A stretch of DNA of 64,000 nucleotides. Source: JANXQG01 sp963780045. Lineage in GTDB: Bacteria; Planctomycetota; Planctomycetia; Pirellulales; Thermoguttaceae. Every line of letters begins with the position of its first letter. Position 1 is the stretch's first letter. The stretch spans positions 1,240,001 to 1,304,000 of the forward strand of contig CAVZZZ010000005.1 of the NCBI GenBank assembly GCA_963780045.1, given 5' to 3'. The notes beneath the pieces were generated by a model. The model was given only the letters and a program-made list of their open reading frames with translations, was not told where the DNA came from and did no database searches. Both the position numbers and the translations under genes were made by a program. Shown in pieces: positions 26,871 to 37,345 of the stretch.

Positions 26871-28183
26871 GCAGTGGCTTCGCGGGCAACCGGGAAGAGC
26901 GCCTTCCAGCGCTGCACGGCGGCGTTAGGCAATCGCGGCTCGCGCTCGGTATCGTAGAGTTCGAATCCGGTCGTGAGCACGCTCGGATGAGGAAAAAGTC
27001 CCCTTTCGCGCGGCTTCTTTCCGTTCACGTAGTCGCCCATCGGCTCCGAACCGAGCGCCAATCGCTTCACGGTCGTATTGATCGCTTCCACGCTCGAATC
27101 AATCCCAATCCAGCTTCGGCCGAGTTCTTCCGCGGCCACCAGCGTGGTCCCGGAACCACAGAAACAGTCCAACACGAGGTTGCCGGCGTTAGAGGATGCT
27201 TCAATGATCCGGCGCAACATAGCGAGTGGCTTCTCGGTCGGGTAGCCCGTGACCTCGATGTTCTGATTATGTGCGTCCCGGAAGCCGAGCCATATGTCCT
27301 GTGCCGGGATTCCGGGACTCTGGTCGAGGTAGATTTTGCGGCGAGGATTCCCATTCTTCGACCAATAGATCTCGCCCTTCGCGTCGAGCTCGTCGAGGAC
27401 GGCCGGAGGGTACTGCCAGTGCTTTCCGGCAGGCGGTAGCCTGCCGCGCCAGGCCTTGCCCGTTTCGCCGGCGCGGACGCCGGGCGCGTGAACCGGCACT
27501 TTCATGAACCGGCGGCCGCTGTTCTCCTCAACGTACTGATACTCCTTCGCCGGACTTTTGTCGCACCACGGATCAAATGGTCGATTCCAGACGTATTGCG
27601 AGGACTTGGAATAAAAAAGGATGTAGTCAGCGATGTTCCCATACTGCTTATGCGTATAGTTTTTGTTGTTCGATTTCTTCCGAGTAATCCAGTTCCGGAA
27701 GTTGGCCGGACCGAAAACCTCGTCCATGATCACCTTTGCGGCAAAAGCCATTTTCGCATCCAAATGGACGTAAATTGACGCCGTCGTCGCCATTAACTCA
27801 CGCAGGACTATCAGTCGCTCGCGAAGAAACTCCAGATAGCGCCACCCGTACGCAAGGTCGGAGTAGGCGTGTTGACCATTCCGCGACTCAAAGACCGCCC
27901 CCGTCGCAAATGGAGGGTCGATGTACACCAGCTTTATTCGGTGGCACACCTCCGGATCTTCCATGAGTGAACGGAGGATAGCCAGGTTTTCACCGTGAAA
28001 AAGACGGTTCGGCTTTGCGACCGGGCCCGCAACGGCCGAAAAACGTATCCTGGTCTCTGCCGAGGGTCCGTGAATGATCTCGTTCCCCGAGGCCTTTCCG
28101 GCGTAGGTAAGTTGGTAGTCCAATGGACGCACTGCCGTCCCCTCCGAAAGGCGGCTAGCGCGCTTCAAGCACTTGTTGTTCAC
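26864..28183 (-). CDS. Type II DNA N6-adenine (or N4-cytosine) methyltransferase, beta class
   Basis: About 439 residues. GTG at 28183 was chosen because AGGAGG lies upstream and the sequence before it is unlike the family. The order of motifs is catalytic first, YIDPPFATGAVFESRNG (motif IV, DPPF), then VTGYPTEKPLAMLRRII (motif X region), and finally FCGSGTTLVAAEELGRSWIG (motif I, binding S-adenosylmethionine), the beta-class arrangement. DPPF points to adenine N6 methylation most often. It protects DNA from the neighbouring endonuclease, converging on it tail to tail. The gene is intact, unlike the endonuclease. The region upstream contains a remnant of another restriction enzyme, so this is a small defence locus. 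Confidence 0.88.
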   Translation of the reverse strand: MNNKCLKRASRLSEGTAVRPLDYQLTYAGKASGNEIIHGPSAETRIRFSAVAGPVAKPNRLFHGENLAILRSLMEDPEVCHRIKLVYIDPPFATGAVFESRNGQHAYSDLAYGWRYLEFLRERLIVLRELMATTASIYVHLDAKMAFAAKVIMDEVFGPANFRNWITRKKSNNKNYTHKQYGNIADYILFYSKSSQYVWNRPFDPWCDKSPAKEYQYVEENSGRRFMKVPVHAPGVRAGETGKAWRGRLPPAGKHWQYPPAVLDELDAKGEIYWSKNGNPRRKIYLDQSPGIPAQDIWLGFRDAHNQNIEVTGYPTEKPLAMLRRIIEASSNAGNLVLDCFCGSGTTLVAAEELGRSWIGIDSSVEAINTTVKRLALGSEPMGDYVNGKKPRERGLFPHPSVLTTGFELYDTEREPRLPNAAVQRWKALFPVAREATAQ

Positions 28184-28315
28184 GTGTGGTTCCTTTCCTC
28201 CTGAGTCATTGAAAACAGAAACAAGTTTTCGTGTCCAGTCGTTTTGACGTGAAGCCAGTAATGGTACACGAATACTGCACAACTGTCAAGTAGCAATACG
28301 GCGGGTGCCGTCGAT

Positions 28316-28630
28316 ATGGGCCGCCGCGTGATCTGGCTGCACACGTTTGGCGACCGCTTTGCCGACCGGAAGGCCGGCCGCCCGCCGGGCACTCCGCGAT
28401 GGCACGACGGGCGAGCGCCGCGCGTTCCAAAAAATGGCGCGATCCCGAGCGATAACGCTTCCATGCCCGACGAAATCGGATATGATGCGAGCAAGCGCCG
28501 CCTGCTGGGCGGAAAAGGGTTCGTTGCCAACGTGCCGCCGGAGGTCTGGCAGTACGAAGTTTCCGGCAAGCGGGTGTTGACGCAGTGGTTCAGCTACCGT
28601 AAAAAGAACCGCCAGCGGCCAATTATCGGC
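28316..28630 (+). pseudogene. C-terminal remnant of a type ISP (helicase-methyltransferase) restriction enzyme
   Basis: The frame reads VIWLHTFGDRFADRKAGRPP, then PRVPKNGAIPSDNASMPDEI, then VPPEVWQYEVSGKRVLTQWF and SYRKKNRQRPIIG. This matches, by memory of the family, the C-terminal target-recognition end of single-polypeptide type ISP and BREX-like class restriction-modification proteins (WLHT.GERFAD..AGRP...V.PEVW.YEVSG..VL..WF.YRK). Only about 100 of more than 1000 expected residues remain. No helicase or methylase motif is nearby. It therefore looks like a decayed relic beside the intact type II methyltransferase. The rest of 28184-28867 shows nothing convincing. Confidence 0.65.
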
Positions 28631-28867
28631 GCGGTGCGCTCGCAGAGCCGCAACGGCCAACGAGCGCCAAAACGGCGCCAAAATGAGCATATAGCCCGAA
28701 GGCGAAAAGGCCGGCCTCCCGTTTCTTTCCATCCTGCGGCATTCTGCGCGGATGAAGTCCCATTTCCACCGCTTTGGCCTTCGCTTTGGCCTTGTTGCCC
28801 GCAGGGGCCAAAAACAAGTAGGATAGACTGTTCGCCGTTCACCGATTCGAATCACTCGCACAAGCCC

Positions 28868-31423
28868 ATGCCGCGCAACCCAGCTTACCCCGCCATCCGT
28901 CGCCTCTTGCCGCCGGCCGCGATTCTCCTTTCGCTGGCCGCGCTGTCGGGCTGCCAAGAGCAAGCGGCCAAATTGCAAGTCGCGGCCGATAGCGCGTCCG
29001 CCCGGCCGCCTGCGCCGTCTGCCGCGGCGATCTCGTCCACGGCTCCCGCGTCGCAGCCCGCCAAGAAGCAATTCGCCGGCTCGAAGACGTGCTACGACTG
29101 CCATACGAAGTTCTACGAACTATGGTCCAGCTCTCGCCACGGTCTGGCCATGCAGCCGTATACCGCGGAGTTCGCCAAGAAGGAGCTCAAGCCGCAAGAG
29201 CGGGACGTGATAATCGGCAAGCGGTCATTTCGCGCCCAGATCGGGCCGCGGCAAGGCTGGGTCGTTGCCAGTTCGACCGGTACGGGCCCGCGCGAGGAGA
29301 CCCGCTACCCGATCGTTCACGTGATGGGCGGCAAGAACGCCTACTACTTTCTCACGCAGTTCCCCAAGGGCCGTTTGCAGGTGCTGCCGGTGGCCTACGA
29401 CGTCCGCAAGAAAACGTGGTACGACACGGCCGCCAGCGGCGTGCGGCACTTCCCCGACCGCCACGACGAGGCCCTTCCCTGGACCGACCGCATGTTCACC
29501 TTCAACACGACTTGCTTCGACTGCCACGTGAGCCAGTTGGCCACGAACTACGACCTGGCGACCGACACCTACCACACCACCTGGCGCGAGGCCGGCATCA
29601 GTTGCGAATCGTGCCACGGGCCGGGCAGCGAGCACATTCGCGCGATGGAGGAGGGCGTCAAGGGGCACACGTCCAAGGACATCAAGATCGTCCGCACGCG
29701 GGAGTTCAGCCACGAGCAGATGAACGACATGTGCGCCACCTGCCATGCCAAGATGGTGCCGCTTTCCACCGATTTCGTCGCCGGCGACCGCTTCTACGAC
29801 CACTACGACCTGATCACGCTGGAACATCCCGACTTTTATCCGGACGGCCGCGACCTGGGCGAGAACTACACCTTCACGTCGTGGTCGATGAGCCCTTGCC
29901 TGAAGTCCGGCAAGTTGGATTGCAGCCAGTGCCACCAGCCCAGCGGCCTGCCGAAGTTCGAAGGCCGGCAGGTCAATCAATCCTGCCTGCCGTGCCACTC
30001 GGCGATCGTCGGAAATTCGGCCGCCCACAGCCATCACAAGGCGAGCGGACCAGGCGATTCGTGCATCGCTTGCCATATGCCGATGAGCCAATTCGCGGCA
30101 ATGATGCGGACCGACCACTCGATGCGCCCGCCGATGCCCTCGGCCACGATCGCATTCAAATCGCCCAACGCCTGTAACCAGTGCCACAAGGACCACGACG
30201 CGGCTTGGGCCGACCAGTGGGTCCGCAAGTGGTATCCGCGCGACTACCAGGCCGAGCCGCTCCGCCGCGCCGCGCTGCTGGACGCCGCGCGGAAGGAGCA
30301 ATGGCAGCGGCTGCCGGAGATGCTTGCTGACGTAGCGGGGACTGTCCCGATTTTCGCGGACCGCGCGGGTGATAAGGAGGCATCGGCGGCGACGGCGAAA
30401 ATGGGACTGTCCCCTTCTGTCTCGCACGCCACGGACGAAATCTACCGCAATTCGCTGGTGCGGCTCTTGCGCGGCTGCCGCGATCCGCGGAAGTGGCCCA
30501 CGCTGATCGGGGCGCTGAAGGACCCTTCGCCGCTGGTGCGGGCGAGCGCGGCCACCGCGCTGGAAGGCTACGTTACCGAGGAGAGCCTGGCGGCGCTGCT
30601 CCGTGCGGCGGCCGATCCGGTGCGGCTCGTGCGGATTCGCGCCGCCGCGGCCCTGGCGCCCGTGCCGGCTGAGAGGATCACCGATTCCGACGACCGCCGC
30701 GCGCGCCGCCGCGCGACGGCCGAGTTCCAGCAGGCGATGGACGCGCGGCCCGACGATTGGGCCTCTCACGCCAACCTGGGCGGCTTCGAGATGGACCGCG
30801 GGAACTACGCCGCCGCGGCGGAAGCCTATGAAACCGCCCTGAAGCTCGAACCCCGCGCATTCACCGTGATGGTCAACGCCTCGATGGCCTGCGTGAACCT
30901 TAAGCAATACGACAAGGCCGAGGCCTATCTCCGCCGCGCGCTTGCGGCCGAGCCGGGCAATGCCGCCGCCAACTTCAATCTGGGCCTGCTCCTGGCCGAA
31001 ACGGACCGAAAAGACGAGGCGGAAGCGGCACTGCAGGCCGCGCTGAAGGCCGACCCGCAGCTCGCCCCCGCGGCCTACAACCTGGGCGTTCTCTACGGTG
31101 AAAAGAAAGACTTCGCCGCCGCCGTCCGCTGGTGCCGCAAGGCCCACGACCTGCGGCCCGAGGAATTGAAATACACGCAGGGCCTGGCCGTCTACTTGCA
31201 GGCCAAGGGCGACAAGGACGAAGCGATCTCGCTCTTGAAACAGGCCATCAAGGACGAGCCGCGTTTTCTGGCCGGGTACGATCTGCTGGCCGACCTCTAC
31301 GCGGAAAAGGGCCAGCCCAAGGCGGCCGCCCGCGCGCTACGCGATGCGCTAAAGCAGCCCGGCTTCCCTCCTAAGCTACAAGCGGAATGGGAGGACCGGG
31401 CGGAGAAACTAGAGTCGAAGTAG
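28868..31423 (+). CDS. Octaheme cytochrome c lipoprotein with HEAT and TPR domains
   Basis: 851 residues. The signal ends in a lipobox (LSLAALSGCQ), so a lipoprotein is likely; ATG at 28868 is set by this. Eight haem motifs: CYDCH, CFDCH, CESCHG, CATCH, CSQCH, CLPCH, CIACHM and CNQCH, with YELWSSSRHGLAMQ near the first, as in c554/octaheme-type cytochromes linked to TPR proteins. After a spacer, residues about 515-610 have HEAT-like repeats (WPTLIGALKDPSPLVRASAA; ALLRAAADPVRLVRIRAAAA), then about 620-840 hold TPR units (ASHANLGGFEMDRGNYAAAA, NFNLGLLLAETDRKDEAEAA, AYNLGVLYGEKKDFAAAVRW). It probably combines electron transfer with protein docking outside the cytoplasmic membrane. A 78-base palindromic element lies in-frame in the spacer (30337-30414). 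Confidence 0.88.
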   Translation: MPRNPAYPAIRRLLPPAAILLSLAALSGCQEQAAKLQVAADSASARPPAPSAAAISSTAPASQPAKKQFAGSKTCYDCHTKFYELWSSSRHGLAMQPYTAEFAKKELKPQERDVIIGKRSFRAQIGPRQGWVVASSTGTGPREETRYPIVHVMGGKNAYYFLTQFPKGRLQVLPVAYDVRKKTWYDTAASGVRHFPDRHDEALPWTDRMFTFNTTCFDCHVSQLATNYDLATDTYHTTWREAGISCESCHGPGSEHIRAMEEGVKGHTSKDIKIVRTREFSHEQMNDMCATCHAKMVPLSTDFVAGDRFYDHYDLITLEHPDFYPDGRDLGENYTFTSWSMSPCLKSGKLDCSQCHQPSGLPKFEGRQVNQSCLPCHSAIVGNSAAHSHHKASGPGDSCIACHMPMSQFAAMMRTDHSMRPPMPSATIAFKSPNACNQCHKDHDAAWADQWVRKWYPRDYQAEPLRRAALLDAARKEQWQRLPEMLADVAGTVPIFADRAGDKEASAATAKMGLSPSVSHATDEIYRNSLVRLLRGCRDPRKWPTLIGALKDPSPLVRASAATALEGYVTEESLAALLRAAADPVRLVRIRAAAALAPVPAERITDSDDRRARRRATAEFQQAMDARPDDWASHANLGGFEMDRGNYAAAAEAYETALKLEPRAFTVMVNASMACVNLKQYDKAEAYLRRALAAEPGNAAANFNLGLLLAETDRKDEAEAALQAALKADPQLAPAAYNLGVLYGEKKDFAAAVRWCRKAHDLRPEELKYTQGLAVYLQAKGDKDEAISLLKQAIKDEPRFLAGYDLLADLYAEKGQPKAAARALRDALKQPGFPPKLQAEWEDRAEKLESK
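30337..30414. repeat. REP-like element inserted in-frame in the octaheme cytochrome gene
   Basis: Terminal inverted repeats GGGGACTGTCCCGATTTTCG at the left and CGAAAATGGGACTGTCCCC at the right enclose about 38 bases. Each end is itself nearly palindromic (GGGAC-T-GTCCC). The 78 bases are 26 codons exactly, adding GTVPIFADRAGDKEASAATA and a few more residues without breaking the frame. Confidence 0.8.
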
Positions 31424-31427
31424 ATGA

Positions 31428-31937
31428 TCACAAATCGTACAGCTTCGTATCCACCGCCGGGGGCGAACGACGCGACTTCTTCCGGGATTTGCCGGCGGGG
31501 ACGCCTTCAGCATCCGGCTCGTCTTCGCCGAAGAGGTCGCCCAGCTCTTCTTCTATTGTTTCGGGCGATTCGCCGGCCTCCATGCGGCGGATCGCTTCCT
31601 CGGCGCGGCCGTCCATCGGCATGCCCGTGGCCTCGTGCAGCTTGCGCATCATGCGGGCCATCTGCTGGGGGTTGTCCTCGTCCATGCCGTCGGCCTCGCG
31701 GGCCATCGACTCCATCAGGCTCTCCATCTTCGATTCGTCCATGCCCGGCGGCAGGTCTTCTCCGCCTGCAAGCGCGTCGCCGGCCGCCTTGCCGATCGTG
31801 GCGAAGCGCGAGACCTGCCGCTGCAGCTTCGGCCGCCCGCAGCGCGGACATGCCGGGCGGCTCGTCGTGTCGATCCGCCGGGCGAAGAAGTTGAAGACCG
31901 TATGGCAATCGCGGCAATAGAACTCGTAGACCGGCAT
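31428..31937 (-). CDS. FmdB-type zinc ribbon protein
   Basis: 169 residues. The N-terminus is a zinc ribbon: PVYEFYCRDCHTVFNF and, about 18 residues later, CPRCGRPKLQRQVSRF, four Cys in two CXXC pairs, as in the FmdB/CxxC_CXXC_SSSS family of putative regulators. The remainder is acidic and helical (MESLMESMAREADGMDEDN; a predicted coiled stretch) and ends in a basic KSRKKSRRSPP. It starts three bases after the thioredoxin-protein stop, so the two are co-transcribed. The precise role is unknown. Confidence 0.82.
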   Translation of the reverse strand: MPVYEFYCRDCHTVFNFFARRIDTTSRPACPRCGRPKLQRQVSRFATIGKAAGDALAGGEDLPPGMDESKMESLMESMAREADGMDEDNPQQMARMMRKLHEATGMPMDGRAEEAIRRMEAGESPETIEEELGDLFGEDEPDAEGVPAGKSRKKSRRSPPAVDTKLYDL

Positions 31938-31940
31938 GTC

Positions 31941-34579
31941 CTACTTGTTCTCCTCGTCATTGGCCCTCGCGACGTCTTTTGTCTTTGCAACGGGCGGCCC
32001 GAACGCCTTTTCAAGCTCGCGCGTAAGCGCCTCGCCGCGGGCGTTGAGGGAAATGGCCTTGCCGTCCTTGCCCAGCAGGATCAATCTCGGGATGCTGAAC
32101 ACGCCGTAATAATTGGCGAGGTAGCCTGTCACAAACTTGTCGTTGTCGCCGGCGGGCTGCGGCTTGGCCTTGTTCCACGAATCGTCCCGCACGATGGTCC
32201 AGGGGAGCTTTTCCTTCTCCATGAAGCTCTGCAGGTCCTCGGCTTTCTGGTCGACGCTGACGCCGATGACCTCGAAACCGCGAGCGTGATAGGCCTCGTA
32301 GTTCTTTCTGACGTTTGGAAGTTCCGCGCGGCAGGGGCCGCACCACGTCGCCCAGAAGTCGATGAGCACGATCTTGCCCTCGTACTTCGACCAGTCCAGC
32401 GGCTGACCGTCCATCGTCGTGCCCTGGACGAGCATGGGCGTTTGCGTCAATTCGATCCTTCGCGCGGCGCCGGCGAGCTTGGGCGCGTAGGCGACGACAT
32501 CCTTGTCTTCCTGGGCGGCGAAGATTTTGGCCAGTTCGCGATACGTTTTGGCGGCCAACTCGCTACTGCCGCGTTCGGCCGCCATTCCCGCGTTGACCGC
32601 CAGACCGGTCGAGCTTTTGTCGACCGGACCGCTGCGGAAGTACTCGATGATCTTGGCAATCGCGTGCGCTTGGTCGTTTGGTTCATGGGCCCGCTGAAGC
32701 CGACTGGAAAGAAGAACGCGCGTCGCCTGCCGGGCCTCCTTGGGCAGCCCCGCCTCCTCCAACTGCCGCACCAATTCCTCTTGCTTGGCGACGATATCGG
32801 CATCCCCAGTCTGGATCGGCGGCACGGAACTGAGCGCTTGCAGTTTCAGTTTCAACGCGGCGGCCCGCTGGTCGTCCGTAGGACCAGCCGCGAGAATCTT
32901 GTCGGCCGCTTCGACCGTTGCCAGAGCCACCTTGCGGCGGAACTGAATGACAGCCGTATAGTCGCTATCCGCGTTCCTTGCCTTCTTCAAGCCCTCGGCA
33001 TACTTCAGCAGCTCCTCGACGGACCCGCTGGGCACGTGGTCGGGGTCGCTCGCCTCGGAATTATCGTCCGCCGCGGGTGTTCCCCCCGCAGCGAGCCTTG
33101 CCAGCGGAACCGCGTTGTTAAGCCGCAAACGGCGACCGGCCGCGGCCGCGCCTTGCGGCGCCTCGCCCGACTTCTGCTTTTTTATCGCCTGCTCGGCCTG
33201 CTGGATGTAGGTCTTGAAGAGGGTTGCGAACACGCCCTTCGCTCCCTCCTGCCCTTCTTGGCGCAGTCGATCGCGCCCTGGTAATCCTTCTGCCTCAAGA
33301 GGCAGTTGCACTTCAACAGCATCGCGCTGGAGACGTTCTCCGGCGTAATGTCGGAAAGGGCAACCGCCTTGTCGAGAGCGGCCACGGCCTCCTTGAGCTT
33401 GCCCGTGCGGTAAAGCGTCTGCGCCTGGAGGTACAGGGCCAGATAACCGTACTTGCTCTTCAGTCCGGCCTTGTTGTCGGCATCCAGACGAACGGCCTCC
33501 TGCATCCATTCTTGCGCGGCCTTCGTTTGGTCGGTCCCGCCGATCCGGTAGTTGGCCTTGGTGTAGGCCTGGATCGCGTCATCCAAGAGCTTGAGCCGGT
33601 CCGGGCCTTCGGCCTTGTCCAACTCGGTCTTTGCTTTGACGGCGGTCTCTTCGTTCTTGACCATCGTCGCCAAGTAAGTAATTGTGGCCTTGATCTGCGC
33701 GGCCTTCGACCCATCGGGGGCGGCGTCCAGGGCCTGTTGCATCGCTGCAACGACAGCGGGCAAATCCTTCTGCGTGCGCTGCGAGAGTTGCGCTTCGGCG
33801 TAGAGCGCGTCCTGCTTTTGCTGGCTCGTCAGGTCGGGCATTGCCAAGACCTTCTCGATCTCGGCGCGGGCGCCGGCGAACTTGCCCAGGCGCATCAGGC
33901 GGGTCGCTTCGTCCATCGCCAGGCGGACTTCGTACTTGAGCTTCAGTCCCGCTTTGTTCTCGGAGTCCAGCGTGATGATTTCCTTCATCCAGGGCTGCGT
34001 CTTTTCGCCATCCTTGCCTAATTCGGCGGCGACGTCGATCATGCGGTCCAGCAGCTTGGCGCGGTCGAGCCCTTCGGCCTTGGCGAGCTCGCCCTGCATC
34101 TCGACGAAGCGATCGTGGAGCTTTACCAGCTTCGCCAGGCTTTCCATGTACTTTTCAGGACTGCTCGCGCGATAGCCGACCAGGGCCGCGACTTCCTCGC
34201 CCTCCGCGTCCAGCAGCAGGATCGTGGGATAACCGTGGATCTTGTAGGTGTTCTTGAGCTTTTCGTTTTGGGCCTTCAACTCGTCGGGCAGCTTTTTCTC
34301 GTGCGGATAGTCGAGCTCGACGAGCACGTACTGCTTGGGGGCGTCGGTCTTGAACGACTTCTTGTCGAACACGTCGGCATGCAGCCGCTTGCAAAAGATG
34401 CACCAGTCGCTGCCGGTAAAATCGACCAGCATGAGCTTCTTGTCCGCCTTGGCCTTTGCCTTGGCCGCCTCGAAGTCGGTCAGCCAAGCGCCGTCCTCGC
34501 CGCGAGACAGGCCGGGGAAGGTGCAGAAACAGGCCAGGGCGATGGCCGCTGCCAAGATACTACGGGTCTTTTTCGACAT
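31941..34579 (-). CDS. Secreted protein with two thioredoxin domains joined by TPR-like helices (one frame break)
   Basis: About 875 residues when joined near 33240. ATG at 34579 has AAAGGAGAG upstream and begins a signal peptide (LAAAIALACFCTFPGLSRG). Residues about 30-145 are a thioredoxin_7-like domain (LMLVDFTGSDWCIFCKRLHA, CXXC redox pair, and HGYPTILLLDAEGEE with the cis-Pro). A long helical region with TPR-like repeats follows. The C-terminal 160 residues are TlpA/AhpC-TSA-like (GKIVLIDFWATWCGPCRAEL, WCGPC redox pair, and FSIPRLILLGKDG with cis-Pro). Such proteins handle disulfides in the periplasm, including cytochrome c haem-site cysteines, which would suit this cytochrome-rich genome (inference). 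The frame break lies between the TPR region and the second half; two separate genes are a less likely reading because KKG..AKGVFATLFKTYIQQ continues smoothly. Confidence 0.78.
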
Positions 34580-34730
34580 GGCGACTCTCCTTTACTGGGT
34601 TTGGAGAAAAGCTGTTGAGCGTTTGTCGTCCGGCCACGGCAGCCGGTCGGATTCGTGATAGTATACCTGGAAGATAATGGTTGCGGAACAGGTGCTTTTG
34701 ACCGACTACCCCTTTCCGCCGCCCGCGGCC

Positions 34731-37287
34731 TCACTTAAGCTCCCCATCCAGCACCAGCGTTTCGCATTTGCCGAGCTTCTTTTCCACTACCTTCTCGCCA
34801 TAGCGGACCCGCAGCGGGTTGCCGAGGTCGGATGCGATCCGCGCTTCGGTCAGTTTGCCCTTTTTCCACGCAATATCGACCGTGAATGCCCCCCGCGCCC
34901 GCAGGCCCTTCACGCTGCCGTCGGGCCAAGCCGAGGGGAGTGCGGGCAGCAGGTGGACCTCGCCGGTGTGACTCTGCAAAAGCATCTCCGCGATGCCGGC
35001 CGTAGCGCCGAAGTTGCCGTCGATCTGAAAGGGCGGATGGGCGTCGAAGAGGTTTGGATAAAGTCCGCCTTGGCCCCTCACCGAGCCGACGGGCACCAGC
35101 AGATTGCTCAGAATCTTGTAGGCATGGTCGCCGTCCAGGAAGCGTGCCCAGAGGTTGACCTTCCAGCCCATGCTCCACCCGGTGGCCGCGTCACCGCGAT
35201 AGATGAGCGACTGCCGGGCGGCGTCGAAAAGCCCATTGCCCTCACCCCCTGCCCCTCTCCCGGTGGGAGAGGGGTGCTTGGAGTCCTTCCACGTAATGTC
35301 GCTCCCCGGATAGATGGCCCAAAGATGCGAGACGTGGCGGTGCTGGTTCTTGGGATCATCCTTGTCTTCCAGCCACTCCTGCAATTGCCCGTAGCGGCCG
35401 ATGTGGTGCGGGGCGATCTGCTTGCGGGTTTCGTCGAGCTTGGCGGCAAAGTCGGCATCCTGGCCCAGCGCGGGCGGCGGCGGCCGTGTTGGCAAACAGG
35501 CTGCGGATGATCTCGTGGTCCATGGTTGGCCCCATGACCAGCCCGCCTTGTTCAGGCGAGTTCGACGGCCCGCTGATCAGGTAGCCAGTAAGCGGGTCTT
35601 TGACGAGATAATCGACGAAGAACTGAGATGCCCCCTTCATAGCTGGATAAGCTTTATCGGCCAAGAACTTCTTATCGCCCGTAAACAGGTATTGTTCCCA
35701 AAGATGCTGGCAGAGCCAGGCCCCGCCGACGACCCAGATGCCGTGATTGGAGGCGTTGATGGGGGCCGCGCCCCGCCAGAGATCGAAATTGTGGTGGACG
35801 ACCCAGCCGCGTGCGCCGTACTGCTCGTTGGCAACGATCGCGCCGGTGTGGGTCAGGTCCGTAATCGCGTCATCCAGCGGCGCTTGGCATTCGGCCAGGT
35901 TTGTCACCAGCGCGGGCCAGTAGTTCATCTCCGTATTGATATTGCAGGTGTATTTGCTGTCCCATGGCGGGCTCATCGAATCGTTCCAGATGCCCTGCAA
36001 ATTGGCCGGCTGCCCGCCCTCGCGGCTGGAGGAAATCAGCAGATAGCGGCCGTACTGGAAGAGCAGAGCGGCCAGATCGGGGTCGTTGCCCTTGCGGAAG
36101 TCGCGGAGGCGGATGTTGGTGGGCTTGTCGGCGGCGGGGGTGTGGCCGAGGTCGAGGGAGACGCGGTTGAAGAGGCGTTTATGCGAACCATCGCCATGAT
36201 AGGCCGCAGAATTGAAGTAAAGATCGAGCCACTCTTTGAATTGCGCGCCCGGATCGCCGGTCCGGTCTTGATAATTGATGTAATTCGTCGCGGCACAGAC
36301 CCAAATCCCAAGAACCGTCGCGCCCGAAACGCGCACAGCGTCGCCGTCACTGACGGCTTCGCCGTCGCGGGTCAGGACGTACGCGAGTGCTTCAAAGCGA
36401 ATCCCGCCCGTTTCAACTGTTCCCGTGAGCGTGAGGAACCGTCCGGCTCCGGCAAATCCCGAGTAGGGACCAACCACCGTTTGCGACATTTTGTGTGGGC
36501 TGTTGAGGCGAACTCGGCAATTGATTTTTCCCTGCTTGCCCGCTTTCATGCCAAAGTACAAGTAGTGGCCTATGTCGTCATTTGCGTAGATTGTGCGGTT
36601 ATACTCGACATCGCCGAACCGGTACCCAGTTACGGCCTTGCCTTCCTCCAGGTTGAGCGACCGGCGATAACCGGACACTGCCTTTACCTTCGGGAACTCA
36701 ATCCACAAATCGCCCAAGGGCTGATACGCCTTCTGGTGCAGGGGCTCGCTCATGAACTCTCGCTCGGCGAGGTCTTCGGCCTCGCGCTGTCGGGCATTGG
36801 CAATGCGCATCTTTTCTCGCGCCTCGGCCGACTTCAGATCGGGATCGGGCTTGCGGGCCTCGCGTTCCGCCGCGCGGCCTTCCTGGAGCAGCCGGCGGAT
36901 TTCGGGGAGGTACTTGACTGCTCCCTCGTGGGCGTAGTCATGCGGCTTGCCGGTCCACACGGTGCCCTCGTTGAACTGGATGTGCTCCGTGTTCACGCCG
37001 CCGTAGATCATCGCGCCCATGTAGCCGTTGCCGACCGGTAGCGCCTCGGTCCACGCCTTCGCCGGTCGCGTGTACCAGAGGCAGAGCTTGCCGGGCGATT
37101 TGGTCGGGTCGTTCTCGAACTCCACGTTGTCATCCGCCCGAATCGCCGCCTCGGTCTCCTCCGACGTCGCGGACTTCTTCCTGCTGCCGACAGCCGCATC
37201 GGCTTGCACAGTGAAAAGGGATGCGATCAGGACAAGGGACAATAAGACGGCGCGGTAGTGGCGGGAGAGCACGGTCGGGTTCTCCAT
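34731..37287 (-). CDS. GH95-family alpha-L-fucosidase or related hydrolase (one frame break)
   Basis: About 850 residues. ATG at 37287 was chosen for its signal peptide (AVLLSLVLIASLFTVQADA). GH95 landmarks: LCLWYTRPAKAWTEALPVGN then GYMGAMIYGG, YQPLGDLWIEFP, REGGQPANLQGIWNDSMSPP, NINTEMNYWPALVTNLAECQ, and after the break ALGQDADFAAKLDE, GRYGQLQEWLEDKDDP, HRHVSHLWAIYPG and PPFQIDGNFGATAGIAEMLL. The last 255 codons are in another frame; the change is near 35480. GH95 enzymes cleave alpha-1,2-L-fucosides or L-galactosides. The secreted form suggests use of algal or mucin-like polysaccharide. A palindrome (35252-35274) sits in-frame and encodes PSPTGRGAGGEGN, an insertion relative to the family. 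Confidence 0.87.
35252..35274. repeat. CCCCTCTCCC hairpin inserted in the GH95 gene
   Basis: Perfect 10-base arms CCCCTCTCCC and GGGAGAGGGG around a three-base centre. It is preceded by CCCTCACCCCCTG, the usual extension of this widespread intergenic repeat. Here it is inside a coding sequence and keeps the frame. Related hairpin at 42889-42923. Confidence 0.7.
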
Positions 37288-37345
37288 CAAAGGCGGGCAG
37301 GGAGGGGGAAGTCCATTCAGAGTAGTCGCGCGGAGAGGAGGCGGC

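Noticed and set aside
28316..28867. N-terminal extension of the octaheme cytochrome
   Set aside because: The frame is open, but the cytochrome has its own signal and lipobox after ATG 28868; the upstream part matches a type ISP relic.
29225..31147. 640-codon frame on the minus strand
   Set aside because: Antisense of the octaheme/TPR gene; Val/Gly/Arg-rich without motifs.
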